Origin: Bacteroidales bacterium
GTDB lineage: Bacteria; Bacteroidota; Bacteroidia; Bacteroidales; VadinHA17
Direction: 5' to 3'
Assembly (NCBI GenBank): GCA_012517605.1
Contig: JAAYUS010000024.1
Span: 1-48,681, forward strand
DNA length: 48,681 bases
Below are positions 1 through 14,075 of this stretch, one piece after another (within the stretch, counting starts at the first letter, position 1; each line of letters starts with the position of its first letter). A program made the position numbers and the translations under genes. The notes under the pieces are model-generated. The model was not told the origin of the DNA. It ran no database searches and saw nothing but the letters and a program-made list of their open reading frames with translations.

Positions 1-45
1 AATGACGATCCGATTGCCAGAATATCGGGTTTTGACAAACAGTAA
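1..45 (+). CDS. possible C-terminal tail of a gene cut by the window edge
   Basis: Frame 1 stays open from the first base to a TAA at 43-45 and encodes 14 residues (NDDPIARISGFDKQ). It could be the end of a plus-strand gene lying mostly outside the window. Such a short open stretch can occur by chance and no family can be recognised, so this is only a placeholder. Confidence 0.25.
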   Translation, partial: NDDPIARISGFDKQ

Positions 46-176
46 AATATTTTAGACCAGAAGTGGCCAAAAAGGGTGATTAAGGGGTTGTACCGGAGAA
101 AATTTCCACCGGAGAACATCATTTTTTTGAAAAACAGGCTGAAAATCTGTAATGACTCAAAGAAGTCTTGTCGTTT

Positions 177-614
177 TCAATCAGCTTCCCAGATTGCAAC
201 CAGAAGTGTGAAAACAGGAAGCAGTAATGATCCGTAAACAGGATTATACCATTCTGTAAGCGTAAATGGTCCGCCCAGAGCAAAGACCCATACTGCAAAT
301 GATATAGTGGAAATAATAAGCTGACCTGTCTTTGCAACTTTCTGTACCCTGTTAAGGTACAATGGCGTAAGGATGGCAAAGACGGCAAAGATCAGCCAGT
401 TTACGAGCCTAGCCACCTCTACATCTGTTAATTGTTTCACAGTGCCAAGGACGAAGATGTAACCGGCAACAAGTTCTGCAGGGATATATTTGAAAAGTCT
501 GTCAAAATAACCATCCCTTGAATTTATGCGTGAAGTTGCTGAAGTTTCTGCATCAGTGTTTTCAGCCCTGGTGATCTTCAGGATATCCTGTGATGTTATG
601 ATTTCCCGTGCCAT
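177..614 (-). CDS. small multi-pass membrane protein, unknown function
   Basis: This 145-residue protein is not recognised. After a polar N-terminal segment of about 40 residues there are four likely membrane segments: about 47-62, 72-90, 98-115 and 128-143. There is no signal peptide and no obvious catalytic motif. It starts at an ATG 43 bases after the subtilase gene ends, so the two are probably co-transcribed, with this as the last gene of the epimerase-subtilase unit. An accessory or anchoring role for the neighbouring peptidase is possible, but only position supports it. Confidence 0.7.
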   Translation of the reverse strand: MAREIITSQDILKITRAENTDAETSATSRINSRDGYFDRLFKYIPAELVAGYIFVLGTVKQLTDVEVARLVNWLIFAVFAILTPLYLNRVQKVAKTGQLIISTISFAVWVFALGGPFTLTEWYNPVYGSLLLPVFTLLVAIWEAD

Positions 615-657
615 GATATTAAATGCATTGTGTTATCAATAAGGATATTTGTATTAA

Positions 658-2298
658 TCAAACTGTTGTTCTTGTTCTTGATCTGCGTTGTGGTATTTTT
701 TTGGGGGTTATAAGTTCCATTGATCTTTTTACTGCTTTTTCTGCGTTCACCCTTCCGTAACCATAATAGACACTGTGTCCGCTTTCATCATAAAAGCCAC
801 CGTCAATATCGATTTTATCGGCCGTTGCAGCAATTATATCCCTCACCTCAAGCCATGTAAGTTCAGGATTTACAGAAAGTATAAGGGCAGCTGTCCCTGC
901 CACTCCCGGGCATGAACTTGAAGTGCCTCCGAAACTGTCGGTATAATTGCCTTCGGGATTATAACCCTTTTCTCCAGGGCGGTCGGTAGTATAGATTCCT
1001 TTTGTAAGCGGCTTCGGATGGTTGAAAGGGGCATAACCGAAATCGCTGCTGGGAAAAGAGCACCAAACATTTGTGCCATAATCACTATATATGCTTCTTT
1101 TGCCCGTGTCGTTGCAAGCTGAAACGGCAATGACCTTTTCATAACCGGCATAGCCGTCATACCGGCAGTCCTCATTGCCGTTGCCAGCAGCGAATGTTAT
1201 TATACAACCCTTTCCTCCCCTTCCGGCTCTTATCGCATAATCAATTGCAAGCCGGGTGCTGTCGGGCAGTCCCACTTCAGCAAAATGAACCGGATCGTTG
1301 GGATCGCTCCAGTTGCCATCTTCCGGTCCCCAGCTGCACGAAATGATATCTGCTCCATGGTCGGCAGCCCATAGGAATGCATTTGCCTCAGCAATCGAGC
1401 CAAGATTGGAGCTAAGGCGCACCGGCATAAGCGTTGCGCCCGGGGCAACACCGGATGCCTCGACGCCTGATGCTGCCGCAACACCTGCACACGCAGTGCC
1501 ATGATTATCATAAAAGGTTTTAGGCCCGGGATCATTGCTGTTTTCCGTAACATCCCTCGGGTTAATGATCTTTCCTTTCATACTGAACTCCGGATGATGT
1601 GTATCCACTCCATCATCAATAAGGGCTATAACAATACCTTTCCCTGTAGTCAGTTTATGGGCAAAGTCGGCACGTACACCGGCATCCACTGTCTTCCTGT
1701 TGATTTTGGTTTTCATCAAATGCCATTGGCCGGGATGTATCCTTTTAAGGCTTCTTTTTCTTATCAGTTCCGGATGACAAAGCTCAACTTCAGGCATCTG
1801 AAGTAGTTTTTCGGCTATTTCGAACACCCTGACCCCTGTATTCTCCGGTGCGCCAACAAAATAAGCGTTTGCTGCATAACCTGGCCGTTGTTTGATTTTC
1901 AGCCCGTTATCAGCAATGATCTTCTCACATACGGCAGTTTTGACATCATCATGGAACTTAATGAAAATATTCTCAGTATATAGAACAAGTGTTTTGCTTT
2001 CAGCATCTATAAGCACCTTTCCAGCAAACCGGAGACCTGGCTCATCCTTTAGAGCCGATTTTGCCCTGTCGCGCGCAAGAGCTGGTTCACTTACCGATTC
2101 TTTTGCCTGGAAAACAGATATATCCGCCTCGGGAAACTCTTCTATAAGTTCAAAATCTTTCAGGATCTTCTTTCCCCTTGCAGAACTCATTATGTTCTTC
2201 ATTGTTCGCGATTTCAGCAGTCTGACAGCAACCATATCACTGCTTTCCCGGAGGACATATTTCCTTCCGTTCTTTCCGCCCAGAGTATATGTATACAT
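658..2298 (-). CDS. S8 family serine peptidase (subtilase) without signal peptide
   Basis: Subtilisin-type endopeptidase of 546 residues. The triad is readable: Asp228 in ALIDDG, His266 in DNHGTAC and Ser460 in FGGTSSSCPG, with oxyanion Asn373 in AAGN. The serine motif carries Ser-Ser-Cys where most subtilases have Ser-Met-Ala. The first ~190 residues hold a region that resembles a Fervidolysin-type prodomain (about 105-180) behind a poorly conserved start (GRKYVLRESSDMVAVR). No hydrophobic leader is visible, although this family is usually exported, so the protein looks cytoplasmic or uses an unrecognised route. The C-terminus is basic and arginine-rich. It lies 39 bases downstream of the epimerase gene on the same strand. 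Confidence 0.92.
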   Translation of the reverse strand: MYTYTLGGKNGRKYVLRESSDMVAVRLLKSRTMKNIMSSARGKKILKDFELIEEFPEADISVFQAKESVSEPALARDRAKSALKDEPGLRFAGKVLIDAESKTLVLYTENIFIKFHDDVKTAVCEKIIADNGLKIKQRPGYAANAYFVGAPENTGVRVFEIAEKLLQMPEVELCHPELIRKRSLKRIHPGQWHLMKTKINRKTVDAGVRADFAHKLTTGKGIVIALIDDGVDTHHPEFSMKGKIINPRDVTENSNDPGPKTFYDNHGTACAGVAAASGVEASGVAPGATLMPVRLSSNLGSIAEANAFLWAADHGADIISCSWGPEDGNWSDPNDPVHFAEVGLPDSTRLAIDYAIRAGRGGKGCIITFAAGNGNEDCRYDGYAGYEKVIAVSACNDTGKRSIYSDYGTNVWCSFPSSDFGYAPFNHPKPLTKGIYTTDRPGEKGYNPEGNYTDSFGGTSSSCPGVAGTAALILSVNPELTWLEVRDIIAATADKIDIDGGFYDESGHSVYYGYGRVNAEKAVKRSMELITPKKIPQRRSRTRTTV

Positions 2299-2337
2299 AG
2301 ATGCCGGTTATTTGTTATTACTATAATACCAGAATGG

Positions 2338-3606
2338 CTATCTGATCCTTTCCATCACTTCCATGCACATCCTTCCGTTATGATAAGGGCATATCCAGAA
2401 TCCTCCCTTGTCGCCCGACGGAGTGCCGTTTTCAGAAATGTAGCTGAACCAGCTTCCGTTTTTTGAATCAATGAAATTTGTCTTGATATATTCCCAGCAT
2501 TGAAACGACTTGTTCATATAGGCCCAGTCGTTTGTGAGTTCATATGCATTGAGATAACCAACAACGGTTTCGGCCTGCTCCCACCACGAGCGCTGTAGTC
2601 TAACATGCCCGGTTGAAGTATTTTTCTCAGTTAGCATACTCCCGTCTGGCTGGTATCCTTCGGAGGCTGCATTTGCTATTCCTATGCAGGCCTTCTTTAC
2701 CCTTTCAGTAAGCTCTTTGTCTTTTAATAGCGATGCCGCTTCATAAAGCAGCCACGATGATTCAATATCATGACCGTAGGAATCAATATCAGAGGTCCTT
2801 TTCCAGGATCTGTCCATAAAACAGATGAGATGGGAAGTCTTTTTATCTATTATATGGTCGAGAAATAACCCGACAAGGTTCTTCAGCCGCTGGCCGACCA
2901 TATCATCACCCGAGACCCTGTAAAGGTTTGCATATGCCTCCATCAAATGAAGATGGGTATTCATCGTTTTTTCATCCTTATCCGAGCTTTCCCCTATCAT
3001 CTTGTCGCGTATCCGCTGCCAATCGCGGCTGAAAACCTCGAAATAACCATTGTTCTCTCTGTCAAGGGCGTACTTTTCAAACAGGTCGAATATTTTCATC
3101 GCCTCTGACAAAGCTTCCTTGTCTCCTGTAGCTCTTGAATATTCAGAAAGAGAGTAAATAAAGAATGCATTTGTATAAACCTGTTTCCTGGTATCTGAAG
3201 GAGATCCGTCGGCCTTCAGGCTATAGAATGCGCCTCCATTCTCCCTGTCGATAAAATACTTAAGAACATAGTCCTTTGCCCGTTTGGCCGTTCTGAGATA
3301 CAGTGTATCGCCTGTAACACGATATGCAGATGAAAATGTCCACAGTACCCTTGCATTAAGGATGCCTCCCTTGTCGGCATCGGGATAAACATGGTTTTGA
3401 ATGTCGACCCTGCCATAGAAGCCTCCGCGATTATTGTCGGTCATTTTTGAAATCCAGAAAGGAAGTATGTTCCCGGTGAGATCTTCCCTGACCTCTTTGC
3501 GGAGCTGTTCAAGTTTTTGTTTTTGTTCAGCACTGATTTTTTCCTGGGAATAGCCCGCTGATGAGAAAATTAACAGCACCGGTAAGATAAGGAGAATCTT
3601 TTGCAT
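2338..3606 (-). CDS. exported AGE-family epimerase, cellobiose/mannobiose 2-epimerase type
   Basis: Member of the N-acylglucosamine 2-epimerase superfamily, closest by motif to cellobiose/mannobiose 2-epimerases, which turn the reducing-end glucose of a beta-disaccharide into mannose or the reverse. Numbering from the ATG at 3606 (422 residues), the conserved histidines are in MNTHLHLMEA (His218, His220), SYGHDIESSW (His279) and CPYHNGR (His409). The protein begins with MQKILLILPVLL and a cleavable-looking leader ending near GYSQ, so it should act in the periplasm. An upstream TTG at 3624 would extend it by six residues but spoils the usual leader shape, so the ATG is preferred. First gene of a minus-strand unit with the subtilase and a membrane protein, divergent from the DUF5107 gene. 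Exact substrate is not determinable. Confidence 0.9.
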   Translation of the reverse strand: MQKILLILPVLLIFSSAGYSQEKISAEQKQKLEQLRKEVREDLTGNILPFWISKMTDNNRGGFYGRVDIQNHVYPDADKGGILNARVLWTFSSAYRVTGDTLYLRTAKRAKDYVLKYFIDRENGGAFYSLKADGSPSDTRKQVYTNAFFIYSLSEYSRATGDKEALSEAMKIFDLFEKYALDRENNGYFEVFSRDWQRIRDKMIGESSDKDEKTMNTHLHLMEAYANLYRVSGDDMVGQRLKNLVGLFLDHIIDKKTSHLICFMDRSWKRTSDIDSYGHDIESSWLLYEAASLLKDKELTERVKKACIGIANAASEGYQPDGSMLTEKNTSTGHVRLQRSWWEQAETVVGYLNAYELTNDWAYMNKSFQCWEYIKTNFIDSKNGSWFSYISENGTPSGDKGGFWICPYHNGRMCMEVMERIR

Positions 3607-3740
3607 GGTTATTTTTTTTAACAAAGGTTGTACCGCAAATTGAACATAAAATATAAGTATAATTATTCAAATAATGCTTATGTATTTTTAATAACTTTCA
3701 CAACGCACAAATGAAGGTGCGGAGTGAGGAGTGCGGCGTG

Positions 3741-3762
3741 GGGTTCAAGGTTCAGGGTTCAA
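3741..3762. repeat. short degenerate tandem GGTTCA repeat
   Basis: Three GGTTCA units occur with a 7-base period (3742-3747, 3749-3754, 3756-3761). They follow directly on a GGAGTG-rich stretch from about 3716. The tract sits just upstream of the preferred ATG of the DUF5107 gene and is much more G-rich than the AT-rich leader around it. It looks like intergenic repeat debris rather than a coding segment. Confidence 0.5.
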
Positions 3763-3777
3763 AATAAATTCAGAAAT

Positions 3778-6700
3778 ATGAAAATCAAAGGGTTATCAGT
3801 TGCATTATTACTTGTTTTTTGGGCATCATCACTTACCGGGCAGGTTAAGATTTCCGAACAGGAATGGGTATTACCTACTTATACAGTAGCTCCTCCTGAT
3901 AAGAATCCGATGTTCTTCAACGGGGAATCATACCAGGGAGCTTCGAAATACATATATCCCTATGCGATGAATGATGTGATCTCTGATCAGAAGGTCGATA
4001 AAGCCTGGAAGACAGTTACAATGGAAAATGAATACATTAAGCTCTGTGTAACTCCGGAGATAGGAGGCAAACTTTATTATGCCACCGACAAATCAAACGG
4101 CTATAATTTCATTTACAAAAACAATGTCGTGAAACCTTCAAATATCGGCATGCTTGGAGCCTGGGTGTCAGGAGGTATTGAATGGTGCGTACTTCATCAT
4201 CACAGGGCATCAACATTCCTTCCGGTCGATTATACCACGACTGAAAACAGCGACGGCAGCAGGACTATCCGTATCGGAGAGACAGAACCACGTCACAGAA
4301 TGAGATGGACTATTGGCATCACCATGTTTCCCGACAGGTCTTATTTCGAAGCTGAGGTCAAAATCCTGAATCCCACCCCGTTTACGCATACATTTCTTTA
4401 TTGGGCAAACGTAGCTGCTCACACTAATGAAAACTACCAGGTTATATTTCCTCCAAGCGTCAATATCGCCACTTACCATGCCAAAAACAGTTTTACAAAC
4501 TGGCCATTTTCAACAGAAGTATATAACGGACAGGATTTTACGAGAGGCTTTGATGTAAGCTGGTGGAAAAATTCCCCTTATTCAAATTCTTTTTTTGCCT
4601 GGGATCTGAAGGAAGATTTCATGGGGGGCTATGACCACGGAAAGGAGGCAGGAACCGTACATATAGGCGATCATAATGTTGTTAAAGGAGCAAAGCTGTG
4701 GGAATGGGGATCCGGACCGGTCGGACAGGCGACCGAAGCACGGCTGACAGAGACCGACGGTCCATATGTAGAGATCATGACAGGCGCGTTTTCCGACAAT
4801 CAGCCCGACTACAGCTGGATAAGGCCGTACGAGGTAAAGACTTTCAGGCAATACTGGTATCCCGTAAAGGATATCGGGGGTTTTAAAAATGCCAATCTCA
4901 ACGGTGCCGTAAACCTTGAACAAAGGGAAAACAACCAGGTATTCCTCGGGTATTACTCCACAAAAAAAATAGAAAAGGCAATAATCCAGCTTAAAAACAA
5001 GGAAAAAATAGTCCTGAATGAAGAGGTTGAAATATCTCCATCAAAGACCTTTACCAGGACAATCAGGTTCGGCTCACCCTTCGAACTCACTGATCTTCAT
5101 ACGGAAATGAAAGACAAAGTTACTGGCGAAGTTTTGGTTTCATATACTCCCGTAAAAACAGAAAAAGCAGCAGAACTGCCTCCTGTGGTCAGTCGTCCGA
5201 AGGATCCGAAGGATATACTGACAGTAGAAGAGCTTTATCTCACAGGAAGCAGGATTGAACAGTTTTATAATCCCACTCTTAATGCCATGGATTACTATCT
5301 GGAAGCACTGAAACGCGATCCTGATGATATCCGCACCAATACGGCTGTGGGAAATCACTATTTAAAGAATGGAGATTATCTGAAGGCCAGGAGCTATTTT
5401 GCAAGGGCAGCTAAAAGATTGACAAAGGATTACACGAGGCCTTCAACGTGTGAAGCGCTTTATCTTCAGGGCATTACACTGAAAGCGCTTGGCCTGTATG
5501 AAGAGGCGGCAGATACCCTTTACAGGGCAACATGGGATTATGCCTGGCATTCGGCTTCTTATCTTGAGCTTGCAAGAATATCCTGCCTGAAAGGTGATCT
5601 TCAGAAAGCCCTTCAACAGGTTGATGAGTCGCTTTCCACCAACACAAGGAACAACAGCGCCGTCTGCCTTAAATCGTCCGTTTTGAGGCATCTTGGAAAA
5701 GGAAAGGACGCTTTGGAACTTATTAAGGAAGTTGCAGAAAAGGATCCCCTTGATTTCAGATCGGGAAATGAGTTATACCTTGACCTGGAAGCACTTGGTG
5801 AGAAAAAGGCTGCAGAAACTGCACTGGAAGACCTGAACAGGAAAATGCGCGATTCTGACCAAAATTATCTGGAGCTTGGAATCAGTTATCTGAATGACGG
5901 ATTTGCTGATGACGCTTCGGAGGTTTTCAGCAGATTCCCCGGAAAAAATCCCATTGTAGATTATTATCTGGGATATATATCTGATATTAAAGGAAATAAA
6001 GAAGAAGCTGCAAGGTATTTCAAAGATGGTTCTGAACTACCTGTGGATTACGTATTCCCTTACAGGCTTGAAACCGTTGATGTTCTCAACAAAGTAATCT
6101 CGTATTTCCCTGATGATGCCAGTCCATGGTAGTATCTCGGGAACCTGCTGTATGACAAGCAGCCCGGCAAGGCAATCGAAGCATGGGAAAATTGTGTAAG
6201 GCTTGATCCCTCGCTGGCAATTGCTCACAGGAACCTGGGCTGGGGTTATTATCATCATAAGGGCGACGGACTCAGGGCAATTGCGGAATATGAAAAAGCA
6301 ATGGCCATCAATAAAGATGATGCACTATACTATGAAGAACTGGATGCATTGTATGAGATGAGCAATGCCCCGGTCGAAAAGAGGCTTGCTCTTTTTGAGG
6401 GTCGGAATGAAACTGTCTCGGCAAGGGATAATGCCTTTGCCCGGCAGATCACAGTTCTTACCCTTGCCGGAAGGCCCGAAAAAGCTGTTGAATACCTGAA
6501 AGGGCGAAAATTCAGTTACAGGGAAGGGTCATCGAGAGTAAGGGACATAATTATCGATGCTCATCTGATGGCAGGTAAGAAACTTATGGCCGAAAAGAAA
6601 TACGACAGGGCTCTTGAGGAGTTCCTCCTTGCAAGGATACCTGAAGAGGAAGCGGCAGCCAGCAGGGCCGGCAACAGGAATGTGCAGGTTGATTATTTCA

Positions 6701-7101
6701 TTGCCACAGCCTTTAATGCTCTCGGGAACAGGACCTTAGCAAGAAAGAGCTATGAACAGTCAGCTTCACGGGATGTAAGAAATTCGTCTTATGTAAAATA
6801 TTATCAGGCGATGAGCCTGATGAGACTTGGTAAAAAGAAGGAAGCAGAGGAAGCGCTGAGAGCCATTATTGACGAAGCAGAAAAACAGATCGGTCAGACC
6901 GAATCACGTGAGGTGGATTTCTTTGCCAAATTCGGCACAAGGGAAGCCGAAAATGCAAGGCTCGCATCTGCTTATCTTCTTAAGGGGCTGGGGTTAAAAG
7001 GCTTGGGTGAATTGGTTTCAGCACGGGAAAATCTCTCAAAGGCAGTCGAACTCTCAAACTCAAATCTTTATGCCATATCCGAATTACGGGATATTCAATA
7101 A
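3778..7101 (+). pseudogene. exported DUF5107-TPR protein interrupted by one in-frame amber codon
   Basis: One reading frame of 1,107 codons is broken only by TAG at 6130-6132 (codon 785). The frame then continues without a shift to 7101. The product has a leader (MKIKGLSVALLLVFWASSLTGQ), a large DUF5107 domain of carbohydrate-binding beta-sandwich appearance (about 30-390), and tetratricopeptide repeats to the end. The bases after the stop read YLGNLLYDKQPGKAIEAW, a normal TPR helix, so the sense codon was probably TAT or TAC. An internal ATG at 6301 could start a separate 266-residue C-terminal piece. The GTG at 3724 was rejected as start because it translates a G-rich repeat. DUF5107 proteins often sit beside glycosidase genes, as here with the GH2 gene. 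Exact activity unknown. The stop may be a real nonsense mutation, a sequencing error or a readthrough site. Confidence 0.85.
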
Positions 7102-7121
7102 AATCGGATAAAGCATTGATG

Positions 7122-7138
7122 GAATCCCTCCGGGATTC
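7122..7138. repeat. REP-like short palindrome
   Basis: GAATCCC and GGGATTC form a 7-bp perfect stem with a 3-base loop. It lies in the 138-base gap between the convergent DUF5107 and GH2 genes. No T-run follows on either side, so it is more like a small intergenic palindromic repeat than a terminator. Confidence 0.5.
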
Positions 7139-7216
7139 GGATGAATATGATCTCAATGAATTCTATCCTGGAGCGATTATCTCATTTTTGGTCATTCAAA
7201 TAAATTCATTATGCGT

Positions 7217-7229
7217 ACCGCGGAGCGGT
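7217..7229. repeat. second REP-like palindrome
   Basis: ACCGC-GGA-GCGGT is a 5-bp perfect stem with a 3-base loop, 78 bases after the palindrome at 7122. It is close to the stop codon of the GH2 gene (7240). The two GC-rich hairpins could mark the two ends of one small repeat element. Confidence 0.45.
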
Positions 7230-7239
7230 TTCATCAATA

Positions 7240-11043
<3,804 letters not shown>

Positions 11044-11184
11044 TCAGAACTCCAACAATTGATAAAGCTCCTGTTATTTCAAAACAAAAGGAAATAAAAA
11101 GTTTTTCCTGATTCAGGTGACGTACATTTTTATAATTTTCTAAATTCGATGTTCATTTTACCGGAACATTAAACAAATATCTAT

Positions 11185-14001
11185 ATGAAAAGAAAACATT
11201 GCTTCAAAATGCTCCTTGTACCTGCACTATTATTTATCCTGTCGTCATGCAGCAAAAAGGAGGCGTCTGACAAGCTTACGATAGGTTTTGAAAAATACAC
11301 AATGCCTAATGGCCTTCAGGTGATACTTCATACCGATCATTCAGATCCAATGATATCATACACAATTATGTATCATACCGGTTCGAGCAGGGAACTGCCC
11401 GGGAAGACAGGTTTTGCACATCTTTTTGAACATCTGCTTTTCGGCGGTTCGGAAAATGTTCCTTCAGGAAAATTCGACAAGGTTATTGAAGGTGCCGGTG
11501 GAATGAACAATGGTTTTACAAACCGTGATGTAACTACATATTATGAGGAGTTCCCCAGGAATGCCCTTGAAAAGGTCCTCTGGCTTGAATCGGACAGGAT
11601 GGGATTTTTTATCAATTCAGTCACGCCGAGGTTGCTCGCCATTCAGCAGAATGTTGTCCAGAACGAAAAGAGGCAGGGTGAGGATAATTCTCCCTACGGA
11701 TTCACCGAATATGTCATTCTCAAAAATCTTTATCCGCAAGGTCATCCTTACAGCTGGGAAGTGATCGGAGAAATGGAGGATCTGAGAAATGCGACACTGG
11801 ATGATGTCAGGACATATTACGACAAATTCTACGGACCGAATAATGCCACTCTTGTCCTTTCCGGTGATTTCGATCCTGATTCAGCCAAATTGCTTCTGAA
11901 TAAATATTTCAGTGAGATAAAGCCTCACGGCGATGCCGGACCAAGAAGCCCGATGCCGGTTTCGGCTCCAGAGACAAAGAAATTATTTCATGAAGACAAC
12001 TTTGCCAATGTACCCGAGCTTACAATGGTATGGCCTGTTCCCCAGCAATACAGTAAGGACTCTTATGCCCTCGATTTTCTCGCAAGGATACTTGCAGACG
12101 GGAAGAAAGCTCCATTTTACAAGGTTCTGGTAAAGGAAAAACAGCTGACATCAGCTGTTGATGCTTTTAACAATGCATCCGAGCTGGCTGGAGAATTTAC
12201 AATAAGCATAAGGGCCAATGACGGCAGGTCACTGAAGGAAATAGAGGAAGCAGTTACGGAGGCATTCGCCCGTTTCGAGAAAGATGGTCTTACGCAGAAT
12301 GATGTCGAGAGGATCAAGGCAATGAGTGAAAAGAATTTCTATGAAAACATATCCGGCATCCTCGGAAAATCAATTCAGCTTGCCTTCTATAACACCCTGC
12401 TCAAAGACCCCGGCTTCATTGAGAAGGATATCGAAAATATTAAATCAGTAACAAAGGAAGATATCCTAAGGGTTTATGAGACCTATATCAAAGACAAACC
12501 TCATGTTGTTACAAGCTTTGTGCCCAAAGGGAAACCTGAACTTGCAGCTTCCGGCTCAATGAAGGCGGAAATCAGGGAAGAAAACATAACTGAAGCTTCA
12601 CAGGTCGACATCGCTCAGGCAGGGAATGAACAGCCGGTAAAAAGTCCTTCGGCACTTGACCGGACTGTTGAACCTCCTGCCGGTCCCGAGCCCGAGGTCA
12701 AGGTCCCTCAAGTATGGAAAGCAGAGCTTAAGAACGGAATACAAGTTTACGGTATAGAAAACAGCGAATTGCCATTAGTCAGCATGAAAATAGTTATTGA
12801 TGGTGGAGCAAGCTGTGATGACATAAGCAAACCCGGCGTGGCTTCACTTACTGCTGCTGTTCTTCCTCTTGGCACAAAAAACAAGACTCCTGAACAACTC
12901 GAGGAGGAGATAGAACTCCTTGGTTCAGAGATCAATGTGTTCTCCGGCAGGGAAGAAATTACAATGTCAGCAAGCATGCTTTCAAGAAACTTTGACAGGA
13001 CAGTCACGCTTTTAAAAGAGATATTGCTTGAACCAAGATGGGATACAGCCGAATTCCGTCTTGCCAGGATAAAAACAAAAAACAATCTCATACAATCTGA
13101 GGCAAGGCCAGGTTCTGTAGCCTCAAATGCATTTTACAGACTTGTTTACGGTGACAGGAGTATTTTCGGATATAACCCTGCAGGTAACAGGGAGACTATT
13201 GACAATATTACGATCGATGATCTGAAATCATATTATGAAAAAAACTTTTCTCCCTCGTCAGCAAAAATCCTTATCTCAGGCAAGATATCAAAAGAACAGG
13301 CTCTGTCAATACTGAATCCTCTTGCAGAACAGTGGAAAGGAAAGGAGGTCAGGCAGATCAGCTGGCCGCAGCCGGTTGCACCAGAAAAATCGGTGATATA
13401 TTTTATTGATATTCCCGGGTCACGGCAATCTGTGGTATATGCCGGATATCCCTGCATTTCAAGAACCAATCCCGACTATGTTAAGATCGATTTCATTAAT
13501 TACAGGCTGGGTGGAGCATTTACAAGTATTCTTAACCAGATTCTGCGGGAGGAAAAGGGCTATACTTACGGGGCATCGAGCTATCTTCCGGAAATGAGAT
13601 CGGTAGCGCCTTTCACTGCGTCAACCAGTGTCAGGTCAGATGCCACCTATGAAACAGTGAGGATCATCAGGGAAGAACTGGAGAAATACGGGTCCAGCTT
13701 ATCAGATGCCGATATCTCGTTCATTAAGAACTGCATGATAAGGTCAAATGCATTACGCTTTGAAACGAATGATGCCCTTGCAGGGATGCTGTCAACGATG
13801 GCAAAATATGGTTTCCCTGCCGATTATATCAAAAATGAAGAAAATATCATCAGAAATTTGACGCTTGAGGATAGCAGGGCGGTCGCCTCGAAGTATATCA
13901 GGCCCGATAAAATGTATTATCTGGTTGTGGGTGATGCTGCCACACAGCTCGGAAGCCTCGAAAAGATAGGATTCGGGAAACCTGTTCTGATCGAAAGATA
14001 A
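11185..14001 (+). CDS. M16 family zinc metallopeptidase, two-domain lipoprotein
   Basis: Pitrilysin-family peptidase of 938 residues made of two fused M16 halves. The N-terminal half is active-type: inverted zinc motif HLFEH at 79-83 with a third ligand Glu161 in QNEKRQ. The C-terminal half (about 510-925) lacks HxxEH and has the usual GGAFTSILNQILREEKGYTYG substrate-side segment, as in processing-peptidase and YmxG/PqqL fusions. The leader ends in the lipobox L19-S20-S21-C22, so the enzyme should be lipid-anchored in the periplasm or outer membrane. A short linker rich in Pro and Glu (about 465-515) joins the halves. Likely role: degradation of peptides in the envelope. It converges on the M1 peptidase gene, 74 bases away. 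Confidence 0.94.
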   Translation: MKRKHCFKMLLVPALLFILSSCSKKEASDKLTIGFEKYTMPNGLQVILHTDHSDPMISYTIMYHTGSSRELPGKTGFAHLFEHLLFGGSENVPSGKFDKVIEGAGGMNNGFTNRDVTTYYEEFPRNALEKVLWLESDRMGFFINSVTPRLLAIQQNVVQNEKRQGEDNSPYGFTEYVILKNLYPQGHPYSWEVIGEMEDLRNATLDDVRTYYDKFYGPNNATLVLSGDFDPDSAKLLLNKYFSEIKPHGDAGPRSPMPVSAPETKKLFHEDNFANVPELTMVWPVPQQYSKDSYALDFLARILADGKKAPFYKVLVKEKQLTSAVDAFNNASELAGEFTISIRANDGRSLKEIEEAVTEAFARFEKDGLTQNDVERIKAMSEKNFYENISGILGKSIQLAFYNTLLKDPGFIEKDIENIKSVTKEDILRVYETYIKDKPHVVTSFVPKGKPELAASGSMKAEIREENITEASQVDIAQAGNEQPVKSPSALDRTVEPPAGPEPEVKVPQVWKAELKNGIQVYGIENSELPLVSMKIVIDGGASCDDISKPGVASLTAAVLPLGTKNKTPEQLEEEIELLGSEINVFSGREEITMSASMLSRNFDRTVTLLKEILLEPRWDTAEFRLARIKTKNNLIQSEARPGSVASNAFYRLVYGDRSIFGYNPAGNRETIDNITIDDLKSYYEKNFSPSSAKILISGKISKEQALSILNPLAEQWKGKEVRQISWPQPVAPEKSVIYFIDIPGSRQSVVYAGYPCISRTNPDYVKIDFINYRLGGAFTSILNQILREEKGYTYGASSYLPEMRSVAPFTASTSVRSDATYETVRIIREELEKYGSSLSDADISFIKNCMIRSNALRFETNDALAGMLSTMAKYGFPADYIKNEENIIRNLTLEDSRAVASKYIRPDKMYYLVVGDAATQLGSLEKIGFGKPVLIER

Positions 14002-14075
14002 TTTCTTCAGGAGTCTGACAGATACCGGGCAAAGACCTGGTCACTGGAGGAGTGATATTGAAATGTTATTGAAGC

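Noticed and set aside
3607-3624. TTG start of the AGE epimerase
   Set aside because: ATG at 3606 opens the leader directly; the TTG adds six residues without support.
3724-3777. GTG start of the DUF5107 gene
   Set aside because: It translates the G-rich repeat tract; ATG at 3778 starts a normal leader.
6130-6132. Recoded amber codon as a genome-wide feature
   Set aside because: Several intact genes here end in TAG (CotH, second GH2, molybdopterin subunit), so TAG works as a normal stop.
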